A DNA stretch of 45,674 bases from Actinoplanes sp. NBRC 103695. GTDB lineage: Bacteria > Actinomycetota > Actinomycetes > Mycobacteriales > Micromonosporaceae. The notes beneath the pieces are model-generated. The model was not told the origin of the DNA. It did not search any database and saw only the letters and a list, made by a program, of their open reading frames with translations. How positions within the stretch are numbered: position 1 is the first letter of the stretch; each line of letters opens with the position of its first letter. The stretch covers positions 1-45,674 of the forward strand of contig NZ_BSTL01000048.1 in NCBI RefSeq assembly GCF_030269485.1, read 5' to 3'. The position numbers and the translations under genes were made by a program. Positions 16,978 to 25,403 of the stretch are shown here, piece after piece.

Positions 16978-18328
16978 CCCGCTCGCCGACGCCGCTCCGT
17001 CCTGCTACTGGCTCTCTCAGGACGGCGCGCCGCCGGCTCTCGACCCGCTCGCCGGCCCGCTGCGCACGGACCTGGCCGTCATCGGCGCCGGGTACAGCGG
17101 GCTGTGGACCGCGTTGCTGGCCAAGGAACGCGACCCGGCCCGGGACGTCGTGGTGCTGGAGGCCGGCACCGCGGGGTGGGCCGCGTCGGGGCGGAACGGG
17201 GGGTTCGTCTCGGCGTCGCTGACGCACGGCTATGAGAACGGACTCCGTCACTTTCCTTCCTCGTTGCCTCTTCTGGAGGAGCTCGGTCGTTCCAACCTCT
17301 CCGACATCGCTTCCGCCATCGTCCGGTATGACATCGACTGTGCTTGGGAGCTGACCGGGGAGCTGGTCGTCGCCACCGCTCCATGGCAGCTGGCCTCGCT
17401 CTCCTCCGCCGACGGCTTCCTCGACCGGGAGGCGGTGCAGGCCGAGGTGCGGTCGCCGCGGTTCCTCGGCGGGGTCTGGGACCGGACCGGGTGTGCCATG
17501 GTCGATCCGGCCCGGCTGGTCTGGGGGCTGCGTCGCGCGTGCCTCTCGCTCGGCGTGCGGATCTTCGAGAACACTCCCGTGCTGGGCATCTCATCCTCCC
17601 GCGGTGGGCTGCGCCTGGACACGCCGAGGGGCGAGGTCACCGCACGGCATGTCGCGCTCGCCACGGGCGCGCACGGCAAGCTGCTGCAGCGGCTCCAGCA
17701 CTACGTCGTGCCGGTCTACGACTACGCGCTGATGACCGAACCGCTGACCGCGGCGCAGCTCGCGTCGATCGGCTGGGCCAACCGGCAGGGCCTGGGTGAC
17801 GCGGCAAACCAGTTCCACTACTTCCGGCGTACGACGGACGACCGGATTCTGTGGGGCGGTTACGACGCCGTCTACTACCGGGGCGGCCGGATCAGTCCCG
17901 CCCGGGACCAGCGGGAGGAGACGTTCCAGCGGCTGGCCCGGCACTTCGCGGCCACGTTCCCCCAGCTCGACGGCATTCGCTTCACTCACAAGTGGGGCGG
18001 CGTCATCGACGTGTGCAGCCGGTTCAGCCCGTTCTACGGCATCGCGTACGGCGGCCGGCTCGCGTACGCGGCGGGCTACACCGGCCTGGGCGTGGGCGCG
18101 TCCCGCTTCGGCGCGAACGTCATGCTCGACCTGCTCACCGGGCAGCCGACCGACCTGACCCGCCTGGAGATGGTCCGCCGCAAGCCGGTCCCGTTCCCGC
18201 CCGAGCCGGTCCGCAACGGCGTCATCCAGCTGACCCGCTGGTCGATCGCCCGCGCCGACCGCGACAACGGCCGCCGCAACCTGTGGCTGCGCACCCTGGA
18301 CCGCCTCGGCGTCGGCTTCGACTCCTGA
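16970..18328 (+). CDS. FAD-dependent amine oxidase (DAO/PuuB-like), copy 1
   Basis: The 452-residue flavoprotein has the dinucleotide motif VIGAGYSGLWTALLA near residue 30, a second FAD-contact motif GWAASGRNGGF, and the C-terminal GGVIDV and GYTGLGVGASRFGANV segments of the DadA/PuuB branch. It probably oxidises an amine imported by the upstream transporter (for example putrescine or a glutamylated form), feeding the aldehyde dehydrogenase. The GTG at 16970 overlaps potC. The last seven codons and the stop (LGVGFDS-stop) are repeated three more times downstream as a 26-bp tandem array. A frameshifted paralogue lies at 38003. Confidence 0.92.
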   Translation: MADPLADAAPSCYWLSQDGAPPALDPLAGPLRTDLAVIGAGYSGLWTALLAKERDPARDVVVLEAGTAGWAASGRNGGFVSASLTHGYENGLRHFPSSLPLLEELGRSNLSDIASAIVRYDIDCAWELTGELVVATAPWQLASLSSADGFLDREAVQAEVRSPRFLGGVWDRTGCAMVDPARLVWGLRRACLSLGVRIFENTPVLGISSSRGGLRLDTPRGEVTARHVALATGAHGKLLQRLQHYVVPVYDYALMTEPLTAAQLASIGWANRQGLGDAANQFHYFRRTTDDRILWGGYDAVYYRGGRISPARDQREETFQRLARHFAATFPQLDGIRFTHKWGGVIDVCSRFSPFYGIAYGGRLAYAAGYTGLGVGASRFGANVMLDLLTGQPTDLTRLEMVRRKPVPFPPEPVRNGVIQLTRWSIARADRDNGRRNLWLRTLDRLGVGFDS

Positions 18329-18408
18329 TCCTCGGTGTCGGCTTCGACTCCTGATCCTCGGCGTCGGCTTCGACTCCTGATCCTCGGCGTCGGCCTCGAC
18401 TCCTAATT
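18305..18408 (+). repeat. 26-bp tandem repeat, four copies, duplicating a gene 3' end with its stop
   Basis: Units start at 18305, 18331, 18357 and 18383. Unit 1 is the genuine 3' end of the FAD oxidase gene, including its TGA. Copy 2 differs by one base. Copy 4 differs at a few positions, and its changed end (CCTAATT) runs into the promoter of the next gene. The differences between copies argue against a simple assembly stutter. Confidence 0.95.
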
Positions 18409-18413
18409 AGAGT
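18408..18413 (+). promoter_or_regulatory. -10 box of a leaderless promoter
   Basis: TAGAGT at 18408-18413 fits TANNNT and lies six bases before the ATG at 18420. It abuts the last, divergent copy of the 26-bp repeat. An overlapping TAATTA at 18404-18409 is an alternative. No obvious -35 box is present. Confidence 0.45.
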
Positions 18414-18419
18414 GTGTGC

Positions 18420-19292
18420 ATGCTGCCCGAGACGATCGACGCCTACCGCACGTGCGAGTTCGCGACCCTCAGCCGGGACGGCACGCCGATCGCCTGGCCC
18501 ACCTCGGGCATCCGCACGCCCGACGGCGGCTTCCTGCTGACCACGGCGCTCGGCTATCCGCAGAAGGCGTTCAACGTGCGCCGTGACGCCCGGGTGGCGC
18601 TGCTCTTCTCCGACCCCACGGCCAGCGGACTCCCCGACCCGCGGCAGATCCTGGTCCGCGGCGTCGCCACCTGCCCCGCCGAGATCCACACCGACCCGTC
18701 CGGCGACCTGGGCGACTTCTGGAAGATGATCTTCGAACGTCAGCCGAGGAGCCGCCGCTACCTCACCTGGCCGGCGACCCGCTTCACCGACTTCTACTTC
18801 ATGCGCCTGCTCATCAAGGTGACCCCGACGTCGGTGACCACCGCCCCGCTGCCGCAGCCGTCCCCGCCCGCCGCGGGCACCCTGCTCGGCTCCCCGGTGC
18901 TGGCCGCCTACCCGACCACGGTGCTCGCCACGGTCGACGAGGCCGGCGCGCCGACGCTGGTCCGCACCACGGTCACGGCTTCCCCGGACGGCTACCGTCC
19001 AGCGGCGGCCGCCGGCGTCGGACCGGCGAGCCTGCTGGTGCACCAGCACGACGACGGCCTCGACGGCATCCACAACGCCGTGGTCCGCGGCCCCCTCGAC
19101 GCCGACGGCCTGCTGCGCCCCGACCGCCTCATCGAGCCGGCCGGGGGCCGCAACGCCGGCGCTCTGGAGACGCTGCGAACCGTGCGCGCCCTGCGCGCCG
19201 CCACCGACCGTTACCTGGAGAAGCGGTCGCTCTCCCGCCCGGCGGTCCCGTGGCCCGCCTACCGCGCCATCCGCGCCTCCCTGTCAAGATGA
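18420..19292 (+). CDS. Pyridoxamine 5'-phosphate oxidase-like flavin-fold protein
   Basis: The 290-residue protein has an N-terminal split-barrel domain of the PNPOx-like superfamily (about 1-140; FATLSRDGTPIAWPTSG and KAFNVRRDARVALLFSD are typical strands). A second, weaker half at about 155-285 may be a degenerate repeat of the same fold (ATVDEAGAPTLVRTTV). Such proteins bind FMN, F420 or haem and reduce varied substrates. An in-frame GTG at 18414 exists, but the ATG at 18420 fits the leaderless promoter better. It lies 98 bp before the kinase-KAP fusion gene on the same strand. Function is unassigned beyond fold. Confidence 0.8.
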   Translation: MLPETIDAYRTCEFATLSRDGTPIAWPTSGIRTPDGGFLLTTALGYPQKAFNVRRDARVALLFSDPTASGLPDPRQILVRGVATCPAEIHTDPSGDLGDFWKMIFERQPRSRRYLTWPATRFTDFYFMRLLIKVTPTSVTTAPLPQPSPPAAGTLLGSPVLAAYPTTVLATVDEAGAPTLVRTTVTASPDGYRPAAAAGVGPASLLVHQHDDGLDGIHNAVVRGPLDADGLLRPDRLIEPAGGRNAGALETLRTVRALRAATDRYLEKRSLSRPAVPWPAYRAIRASLSR

Positions 19293-19390
19293 ATTGATCC
19301 GGCGATCACCTGCGTAACGGGTACCCATGGCCGCCGGTCCTCTCGATACGGTGGGCGCCTCACCCGGTCTGATCCTCGCGAGGTGCCTGG

Positions 19391-22378
19391 ATGATCGACG
19401 GCGCGGATTTCATCAACGTCGTTCAGGCTCTCGGCGGGCCCGCCGCCGAGGCATTGGCGACGTGGGCCGAGGAGCGCGGCTTGACGGTCCGCTGGCCGTC
19501 GTCGCCACCTCTGACGACCGGCCGCACCGGGGCCCGCCTTGCCATGGTGATCGTTTCCGCGCCGCGAGAGGCGGGCCGCCGCGTCCTGGTGAGGGCGCTG
19601 TCCCGAGGCACGGAAACCGACGAACCGGCCCTTCTCCACCGGGCCAGGTCGCTCGGGCCCACCGGTTTCGTCGACGAGCACCTGCCGAAGCATGCATATG
19701 AGCCGTTCCCGATCGCGGACGGCGGCCTCCTGTGGTTCCTGGAACCACCGGCCGGTCCGGAGGGTTCGCGGGCGCTGGCCGACCTGCCGGAGGCCGACCT
19801 CGCCGAATGCTTCGAGGCGGTTGTCCGGAGTGTCGTCCTACGCTGGCGCACCGCCCGGGGCGCGACGGTGCCGAAGGGCGCCGGCGAGTTCCTGCGCGCC
19901 GAGATGCGATTGGTCGGCAACTCGCGGGCCGTCGCGGATCATCTGGGCCTGTTGCGGCCTGACCTGCTCTACCTGCGCTTTCTCGACGGCGGAACCAAGT
20001 CGGCCGCCGTTCCCAATCCAGCGCTCATGCCGGACCTGCCGGAGCTCGGCGCCTCCGTGTGGATAGAGACGGCCGTCGGCCCCTCCCACGGCGACCTGCA
20101 CGCGGGCAACGTTCTCATCCCGATCGCCGACGGCCGGTCGCGACCCCGCTCGTTCCAGATGATCGACCTCGCCAGGTTCGAGCCGGAGGGCCCGGTGACC
20201 CGGGATCCCGCGACGCTGCTGCTGTCGCTCCTCGCTCCGCGGCTCTCCGCACTGCCGATCGACGAACGCGCGGCGCTGCTGGATCATCTCGTGGCGCCAC
20301 GGCGCGAGTCCGCGTCCCGCCTGCGCCCGGCGTTGAGGCAGGTCGCCGATTCGGTCGACGAAGCGCTCGACGAACTCGGATTCGACGACTGGCGCAGTCA
20401 GTACCTGCTGTCCTTGACCGCCACCGCGATGCGATACCTCGGCTCTCCGGCCGTCGACGACGACGCCCGGTGGTGGTTCCTCCGCCTGGCGGGCCAGGCC
20501 GGTGCGGAGTTCCTCCGGAGACGCGATCGCTACTCGCCTGTCACTCCGGTGGACTTCCCCCGCCCGGCGAGATGGACGGCCGCCACGGAGACCCCGGTGC
20601 CGGACCGCGAGTGGCGGGTCGGGACGCGGGGCTTCGGCGATCGTCCGGCCACTGTCGACGTGCTGCGGCGGGAGGCGATGGTAGCCGCCCTGAGCGACCT
20701 GATCGACCCGGGCACCGAGCCCGGCCAGAACCCCGACGACTCGGGGCCGACCGTCGTGGCTCTCGACGGTGCGTGGGGAACGGGAAAGAGCACCCTGGTC
20801 GAACTCATCCAGGCGCGCCTGCCCCGCACGGTGAAGCCGGACGCCGACCCGCCGGCCGAGATGACCGTCCGGGATGCCGACCGGGCCCTCAGCGGCAGAG
20901 GGTTGCCGCTCTGGTCGCCGCCGGCGGTGGGCCGGACGGGTCTGATCACCGTCCAGTTCGAGCCGTGGGCGCATGAGAACGCCGGCCAGGTGTGGGCCGG
21001 GATCACAAAAGCCCTGGTGAAGGCGACGTGTGAGGTCATCACGCCGACCGAGGAGTCGGCCCGGCGGTTCTGGTTCGAGCGCAACATCAAGCGGCTCGAC
21101 CGCATGCGGCTGCGTCGCTCCCTGCGCCGTTCGGTCCTCTCCCCGTGGCTGGCCACCGCGGCACTGGCGCTGATCGCTCCCCTGGTGGCGCAGCTGGCGC
21201 GGTCGACGGACACCTACAACCTCGCCGGCGTCATCATCGCCGGGTCCAACATCGCGATCCTCGTCGCCGTGGCCGGCCTCCTGGCGGGTCTGCTACACAC
21301 GGCCGTCCGCTATCTCCGGCGCCCGGCCGCCGACTTCCTGCCGGCGGATCTCTTCGTCGGCCCGGTACAGAGCGGCACGTTCGGCGGCACGTCCGCGACC
21401 GGCGACGAGTCGTTGCGCGACCCGTACCACCATGCCCGGTCGGGTTACCTCTACCTCGCCCAGCACGACGTCTTCGACCTGCTCGGCGAGGTGAAGGCGT
21501 GCGGTCATCAGGTGATCGTCTTCATCGACGACATCGACCGGTGCACTCCGCGGACGACGGCCGAGGTGTTCGAGGCGATCAACCTCTTCGTGACCAGGAC
21601 GTTCCCGGTGACGCGATTCGTGCTGTGTCTCGACTCGACGGCCGTGGCAGCGCACCTCGACGAGGCGTACTCGGCCCTCCGGGAACTGACCGTCTCCGGC
21701 GACGACCCGAGCGGCGGCTGGAGCTTCCTCCGCAAGCTCGTGCAGCTCCACGTCCCGGTCCCGGCGATGAGCCCGGCCGTGCTCGAGAAGCTCCTCGACT
21801 CCTTGCTCGCCCGGACCGAGACCCCGGTCGCCGCGCCCTCCCCCACCCCGCCGGCCGACAGCGTCGACGGAACGCCCGCCGCCGGGCCGGAACCGGCGCC
21901 GAGCCGGCCGGAACCGGCATACCCGGACGGGCTGACGCAATCCACCGTCGACCGGGTGGTGGCCGTGGTGGAGGACGACGACGAGATCCGCAAGCGCATC
22001 CTCGAGCGGTGGAACGACCAGCCGAACCTGTCCGTGCGCGAGTCCAAGCGCATGCTGACGATCTGGCAGTACTACGTCCGCGTGCTCATCCACCTCGGCG
22101 AGCCGGGGCTCGTCAGGCAGGCCATGCATCTGGTGATCCTGGCGGAGATCGTGGCCCGGTGGCCGGCGAGTCAGCGCGCGCTGTTCCGGCGGACCGGTGA
22201 CGGCCCCGTGCTGGTCCTGCTCGCGCGTGCGGCGTCGGAGCACGAGGAGTGGACCGCCACGATCAGGTCGCTCAAGGTGCACGGCGATGCCCACCGATCG
22301 TGCACCAAGGCGCTGCGTGACCTGCTCACCCGCTACGACGGACACGCCGTTGCCGATCTGGCCGCGCGGCTGACGTGA
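19391..22378 (+). CDS. Kinase-like domain fused to a KAP family P-loop NTPase, membrane anchored
   Basis: This 995-residue protein joins two modules. The N-terminal 380 residues look like an aminoglycoside-phosphotransferase-type kinase fold, with catalytic loop HGDLHAGN (233-240) and a metal-binding D259 in MIDLARF. The C-terminal part is a KAP NTPase with Walker A GAWGTGKST (460-468), the KAP strand QFEPWAHE (522-529), two membrane helices inserted at about 586-603 and 611-638, Walker B VIVFIDDIDRC (708-718) and the segment KLVQLHVPVP (782-791). A Pro-rich linker at about 808-850 precedes a helical tail. KAP proteins are membrane-tethered STAND-like ATPases, several linked to anti-phage or conflict systems. 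A GAGG ribosome site precedes the ATG. No effector gene is adjacent. Confidence 0.85.
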   Translation: MIDGADFINVVQALGGPAAEALATWAEERGLTVRWPSSPPLTTGRTGARLAMVIVSAPREAGRRVLVRALSRGTETDEPALLHRARSLGPTGFVDEHLPKHAYEPFPIADGGLLWFLEPPAGPEGSRALADLPEADLAECFEAVVRSVVLRWRTARGATVPKGAGEFLRAEMRLVGNSRAVADHLGLLRPDLLYLRFLDGGTKSAAVPNPALMPDLPELGASVWIETAVGPSHGDLHAGNVLIPIADGRSRPRSFQMIDLARFEPEGPVTRDPATLLLSLLAPRLSALPIDERAALLDHLVAPRRESASRLRPALRQVADSVDEALDELGFDDWRSQYLLSLTATAMRYLGSPAVDDDARWWFLRLAGQAGAEFLRRRDRYSPVTPVDFPRPARWTAATETPVPDREWRVGTRGFGDRPATVDVLRREAMVAALSDLIDPGTEPGQNPDDSGPTVVALDGAWGTGKSTLVELIQARLPRTVKPDADPPAEMTVRDADRALSGRGLPLWSPPAVGRTGLITVQFEPWAHENAGQVWAGITKALVKATCEVITPTEESARRFWFERNIKRLDRMRLRRSLRRSVLSPWLATAALALIAPLVAQLARSTDTYNLAGVIIAGSNIAILVAVAGLLAGLLHTAVRYLRRPAADFLPADLFVGPVQSGTFGGTSATGDESLRDPYHHARSGYLYLAQHDVFDLLGEVKACGHQVIVFIDDIDRCTPRTTAEVFEAINLFVTRTFPVTRFVLCLDSTAVAAHLDEAYSALRELTVSGDDPSGGWSFLRKLVQLHVPVPAMSPAVLEKLLDSLLARTETPVAAPSPTPPADSVDGTPAAGPEPAPSRPEPAYPDGLTQSTVDRVVAVVEDDDEIRKRILERWNDQPNLSVRESKRMLTIWQYYVRVLIHLGEPGLVRQAMHLVILAEIVARWPASQRALFRRTGDGPVLVLLARAASEHEEWTATIRSLKVHGDAHRSCTKALRDLLTRYDGHAVADLAARLT

Positions 22379-22395
22379 GGCGCCGCCCGGTTCGG

Positions 22396-22635
22396 TCAGG
22401 TGCCGGGGGCCGGCTGCGCGCGGGCGGCCGCGTCGCGGAGAGCCCGGGTCAGGACCGTGCCGATCACGGCGACGCCCACGTACCAGGCGAAGTAGTAGAG
22501 GTTGCCGAAGTCCGTCAGGGGTGAGTCGAAGGTGCTGGAGCCGGGATGGTCATGGCGGCGTCCGGGATGTCGGCCAGGTTGCGGAAGCCACCGGTGAGCA
22601 CGTAGAGCTGGGCGCCCGTCAGGCTGCCCCGGCGA
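22396..22635 (-). pseudogene. Decayed membrane-protein gene fragment
   Basis: The minus strand shows two protein-like segments in different frames. The upstream piece (about 22635-22525) reads LTGAQLYVLTGGFRNLADIP and stops at a TGA at 22515-22517. The downstream piece reads TFDSPLTDFGNLYYFAWYVG and continues as a hydrophobic helix to TRALRDAAARAQPAPGT and a TGA at 22396-22398. Together they look like the end of a small membrane protein broken by a frameshift near 22520-22530 and missing its 5' end. I cannot name the family. Confidence 0.4.
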
Positions 22636-22666
22636 GCTCGCCGTCAGGCTGCCCCGACGAGCTCGA
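22617..22666 (-). repeat. 25-bp tandem duplication of a gene 3' end with its stop
   Basis: Units 22617-22641 and 22642-22666 match at 23 of 25 positions. The second contains the last codons and stop of the luciferase-like gene (ELVGAA-stop). The first repeats them as ELAGAA-stop just downstream. The gap between this gene and the decayed fragment is made of this extra copy. Confidence 0.9.
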
Positions 22667-23633
22667 TGGAGTGGATGCGGTCCTCGACGCTCTGGGCGTG
22701 GTGAGCCGTGATCAGCTCGTCCGCGCCGGCCTCCTTGGCGAAGGACTCCAGGTAGTCCTTGACCTCCTCGGGGGTGCCGACCGCGGTGTAGCGGGTCATC
22801 CGGGCCAGCTGCTGCCCGCCCGGCGAGGCAAGGAAGTCGTCGATCTCGGCGTCCGTGAAGTTACGGCGGACCGGGCCCCGGGTCAGGAAGGAACGGGTGC
22901 GCGCACGGTAGGACGACGTCATCTGGGCGACCGCCTCGTCGTGGTCGTCGGCCGCGATCACGTTGACGCCGGCGATCACGTGCGGCTCGGCGAGCTGCTC
23001 GGAGGGGCGGAACGAGTCGCGGTAGGCGGCGACCGCCTGGTGCAGGGCGTCGGGGGCGAAGTGCGAGGCGAACGCGTACGGCAGGCCCAGGGCCGCGGCC
23101 AGCTGGGCGCCGAACAGGGACGAGCCGAGGATGTAGAGCGGGACCGGCCGGGGAGCGCGGGGCACCGCCTCGACGCCGGGGATCAGGGAGTGGCCGGAGA
23201 GGAAACCCTGAAGTTCCTGAACGTCCTGCGGGAACGTGTCGGCGGCCGTGTGGTCGCGGCGCAGCGCCTGGGCGGTGGCCTGGTCGCTGCCGGGGGCGCG
23301 GCCCAGGCCGAGGTCGATGCGGTCGGGGTAGAGCGTGGCGAGGGTGCCGAACTGCTCGGCGATCACCAGCGGCGAGTGGTTGGGCAGCATGATGCCGCCG
23401 GCGCCGAGGCGGATCGAGTCGGTGTGCGCGGCCACGTAGCCGATCAGGACACTCGTCGCGGACGAGGCGATCGAGGACATGTTGTGGTGCTCGGCATACC
23501 AGACACGGCGGTAGCCGGCGCGCTCCGCGGCCCGGGCCAGCTCGATGCTGGCGGAGAAGCTGTCGCGCGCGGTCTGCCCGGACGCGATCGGCGCGAGGTC
23601 GAGCAGAGACAGAGGGATCGCCATGAACCCCAT
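22644..23633 (-). CDS. LLM-class flavin-dependent oxidoreductase (luciferase-like monooxygenase)
   Basis: The 329-residue protein has the bacterial luciferase-like TIM-barrel fold of the MsnO8/group 1 type. It shows the N-terminal LSLLDLAPIASGQ, the WYAEHHNM segment, GIMLPNHSPLVIAEQFGTLA and LGLGRAPGSD. It would use reduced FMN or F420, with an unknown substrate. Two ATGs (23633 and 23624) are possible; I used the first, where GAGGG lies about nine bases upstream. It is divergent from the ABC transporter operon across 73 bp. Its last codons are duplicated downstream. Confidence 0.92.
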   Translation of the reverse strand: MGFMAIPLSLLDLAPIASGQTARDSFSASIELARAAERAGYRRVWYAEHHNMSSIASSATSVLIGYVAAHTDSIRLGAGGIMLPNHSPLVIAEQFGTLATLYPDRIDLGLGRAPGSDQATAQALRRDHTAADTFPQDVQELQGFLSGHSLIPGVEAVPRAPRPVPLYILGSSLFGAQLAAALGLPYAFASHFAPDALHQAVAAYRDSFRPSEQLAEPHVIAGVNVIAADDHDEAVAQMTSSYRARTRSFLTRGPVRRNFTDAEIDDFLASPGGQQLARMTRYTAVGTPEEVKDYLESFAKEAGADELITAHHAQSVEDRIHSIELVGAA

Positions 23634-23706
23634 ACTGTCTCGCCCTCACAGAGTTCTCCCAGAACAACTCAGGACCGGGTCAGAGACGCGCGTCACGCTC
23701 TGCGGC

Positions 23707-24621
23707 ATGACAAGGATCGAGGTTCGCGGGCTGACCAAGCGGTACGGCTCCGAGACCGTCGTGGACGACCTGTCGTTCGCCGTCGAACCGGGGCAGGTGA
23801 CCGGGTTCCTCGGGCCGAACGGCGCGGGCAAGTCCACGACCATGAAGATGATCACCGGCCTGGCGCTGCCGACCCGCGGATCGGTCACCATCGGCGGCCG
23901 CCGCTACGCCGACCTGCCGGTGCCGCTCACCGAGGTGGGCGCGCTGCTGGACGCGGGCGCGGTGGACGGACACCGGAAGGCGTACGACCATCTGCTGGCG
24001 CTCGCCGTGAGCAACGGGATCCCCCGCCGCCGGGTCGGTGAGGTGCTCGCCCGTACGGGGCTGGAGAGCGTGGCCGGCAAGCGGACCGGCGGGTTCTCGC
24101 TCGGCATGCGGCAGCGGCTCGGCATCGCGGCGACGCTGCTCGGCGACCCGCGGGTGCTGATCTTCGACGAGCCGGTGAACGGGCTGGACCCGGAGGGCAT
24201 CCGGTGGATCCGGGACTTCATGCGCGCGCTGGCCGCCGAGGGCCGCGCGGTGCTGGTCTCCAGCCACCTGATGAGCGAGATGGCGCAGACCGCGGATCAC
24301 CTGGTGGTCATCGGGCGCGGCCGGCTGATCGCCGACACCAGCATGGACGCGCTGGTCACCGGAGGCGGTCAGGGCACTGTTCTGGTGCGTACGCCGGATC
24401 GGGCGGTGTTCGCGCGCCGGCTCGTGGCGGCCGGCGCCGCCGTACGCGAAAGTCTTGAATCGTCTTTGATCGTCTCCGGCCTGAGCAGCGCGGAGATCGG
24501 CGCGCTGGCGGCCACGCACGGCGCCGTTCTCAGCGAACTGACCCCGCAGCGGGCCTCGCTGGAGGACGCCTTCATGGAACTGACCCGGGACAGCGTCGAG
24601 TATCAGGAGGTCGCGCGATGA
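23707..24621 (+). CDS. ABC transporter ATP-binding protein
   Basis: This 304-residue ATPase has Walker A GPNGAGKST, signature LGMRQRLGIA, Walker B VLIFDEPVNGLD and the H-loop in VLVSSHLMSEM. The C-terminal 80 residues are the regulatory extension seen in CcmA/BcrA-type exporters. The ATG at 23707 was chosen because the homologous N-terminus (IEVRGLTKRYG) starts there. It is followed by its permease (ATGA overlap) and then a two-component system, an arrangement common for antimicrobial-peptide or envelope-stress exporters. Confidence 0.95.
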   Translation: MTRIEVRGLTKRYGSETVVDDLSFAVEPGQVTGFLGPNGAGKSTTMKMITGLALPTRGSVTIGGRRYADLPVPLTEVGALLDAGAVDGHRKAYDHLLALAVSNGIPRRRVGEVLARTGLESVAGKRTGGFSLGMRQRLGIAATLLGDPRVLIFDEPVNGLDPEGIRWIRDFMRALAAEGRAVLVSSHLMSEMAQTADHLVVIGRGRLIADTSMDALVTGGGQGTVLVRTPDRAVFARRLVAAGAAVRESLESSLIVSGLSSAEIGALAATHGAVLSELTPQRASLEDAFMELTRDSVEYQEVAR

Positions 24622-25391
24622 GCTTCGCGAACACGTTGCACGCCGAGTGGATCAAACTTCGCAGCGTACGGTCCACCTGGTACACACTGGCCTGCCTCGT
24701 CGTGGTCGGGCTCGGCATCACCGCGCTCGCGGCCAGCGCGTCCGGCGCCGGTTACCCGGACCTGAGCCCCGAGGACAAGGCCGTCTGGGACCCGACCAGC
24801 CTGAGCCTGCGCAGCTACATCGTGGCGCAGCTGGTCATCGGCGTGCTGGGCATCCTGGTGGTCACGTCCGAGTTCGCGACCGGCCTGATGCAGACCACGC
24901 TGAACGCGACGCCCCGCCGGAGCCGGCTGCTGGCCGCCAAGGTGGCGCTGACCACCGCGGTGGCCGTCGTGGTGGGCGAGGTGCTGATGGTGGCCGCGTT
25001 CACGCTCGGGCAGCTGATCCTCGCCGCCCGGGACGCGCCGCACGCGAGCCTGGGCGACCCGGGCGTGCTGCCGGCGGTGCTCGGCGGCGGCCTCTACCTG
25101 GCGGCGATCGGCCTGCTGGCGATCGGCCTCGGCACCATCCTGCGGTCCACCGCGGGCGCCCTCGCCACGCTGGTGGGCATCGTCTTCATCGTCCCGGGCT
25201 TCGGTGGCCTGTTCCCGGACTGGTTGCAGAAGGTGCTGCTCTTCTGGCCCACCCAGGGCGGCGCCGCCGTGCTGGCCACGGTCCCCGACCCGGACCTGCC
25301 ACACCCCTGGCTGTACCTCGGCGGCATGTCCCTGGGCATCGTCGCGGTCGTGGCGGCCGGGTTCGTGCTCTTCCGGCGCCGTGATGTCTGA
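24618..25391 (+). CDS. ABC-2 type transporter permease
   Basis: The 257-residue permease has six hydrophobic segments, an amphipathic N-terminus (LHAEWIKLRSVRSTW) usual for ABC-2 permeases and a GLMQTTLNATPRRSRLLAAK cytoplasmic loop. Its start overlaps the ATPase stop by four bases. With the ATPase it forms an export half-transporter that would act as a dimer. The substrate is unknown. Only 12 bp separate it from the downstream response regulator. Confidence 0.93.
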   Translation: MSFANTLHAEWIKLRSVRSTWYTLACLVVVGLGITALAASASGAGYPDLSPEDKAVWDPTSLSLRSYIVAQLVIGVLGILVVTSEFATGLMQTTLNATPRRSRLLAAKVALTTAVAVVVGEVLMVAAFTLGQLILAARDAPHASLGDPGVLPAVLGGGLYLAAIGLLAIGLGTILRSTAGALATLVGIVFIVPGFGGLFPDWLQKVLLFWPTQGGAAVLATVPDPDLPHPWLYLGGMSLGIVAVVAAGFVLFRRRDV

Positions 25392-25403
25392 GATCCTCAC
25401 CCG

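Noticed and set aside
12977..18328. The Pot operon considered as an unusual transport system
   Set aside because: Gene order and motifs match ordinary actinobacterial polyamine transport; only the flanking enzymes are notable.
18305..18408. Array of four short repeats considered as CRISPR
   Set aside because: Units are directly adjacent with no spacers and copy the end of a gene.
22521..24041. Long plus-strand open frame across the luciferase-like gene
   Set aside because: The minus-strand gene has full LLM-family motifs, and the frame runs into the ABC gene out of register.
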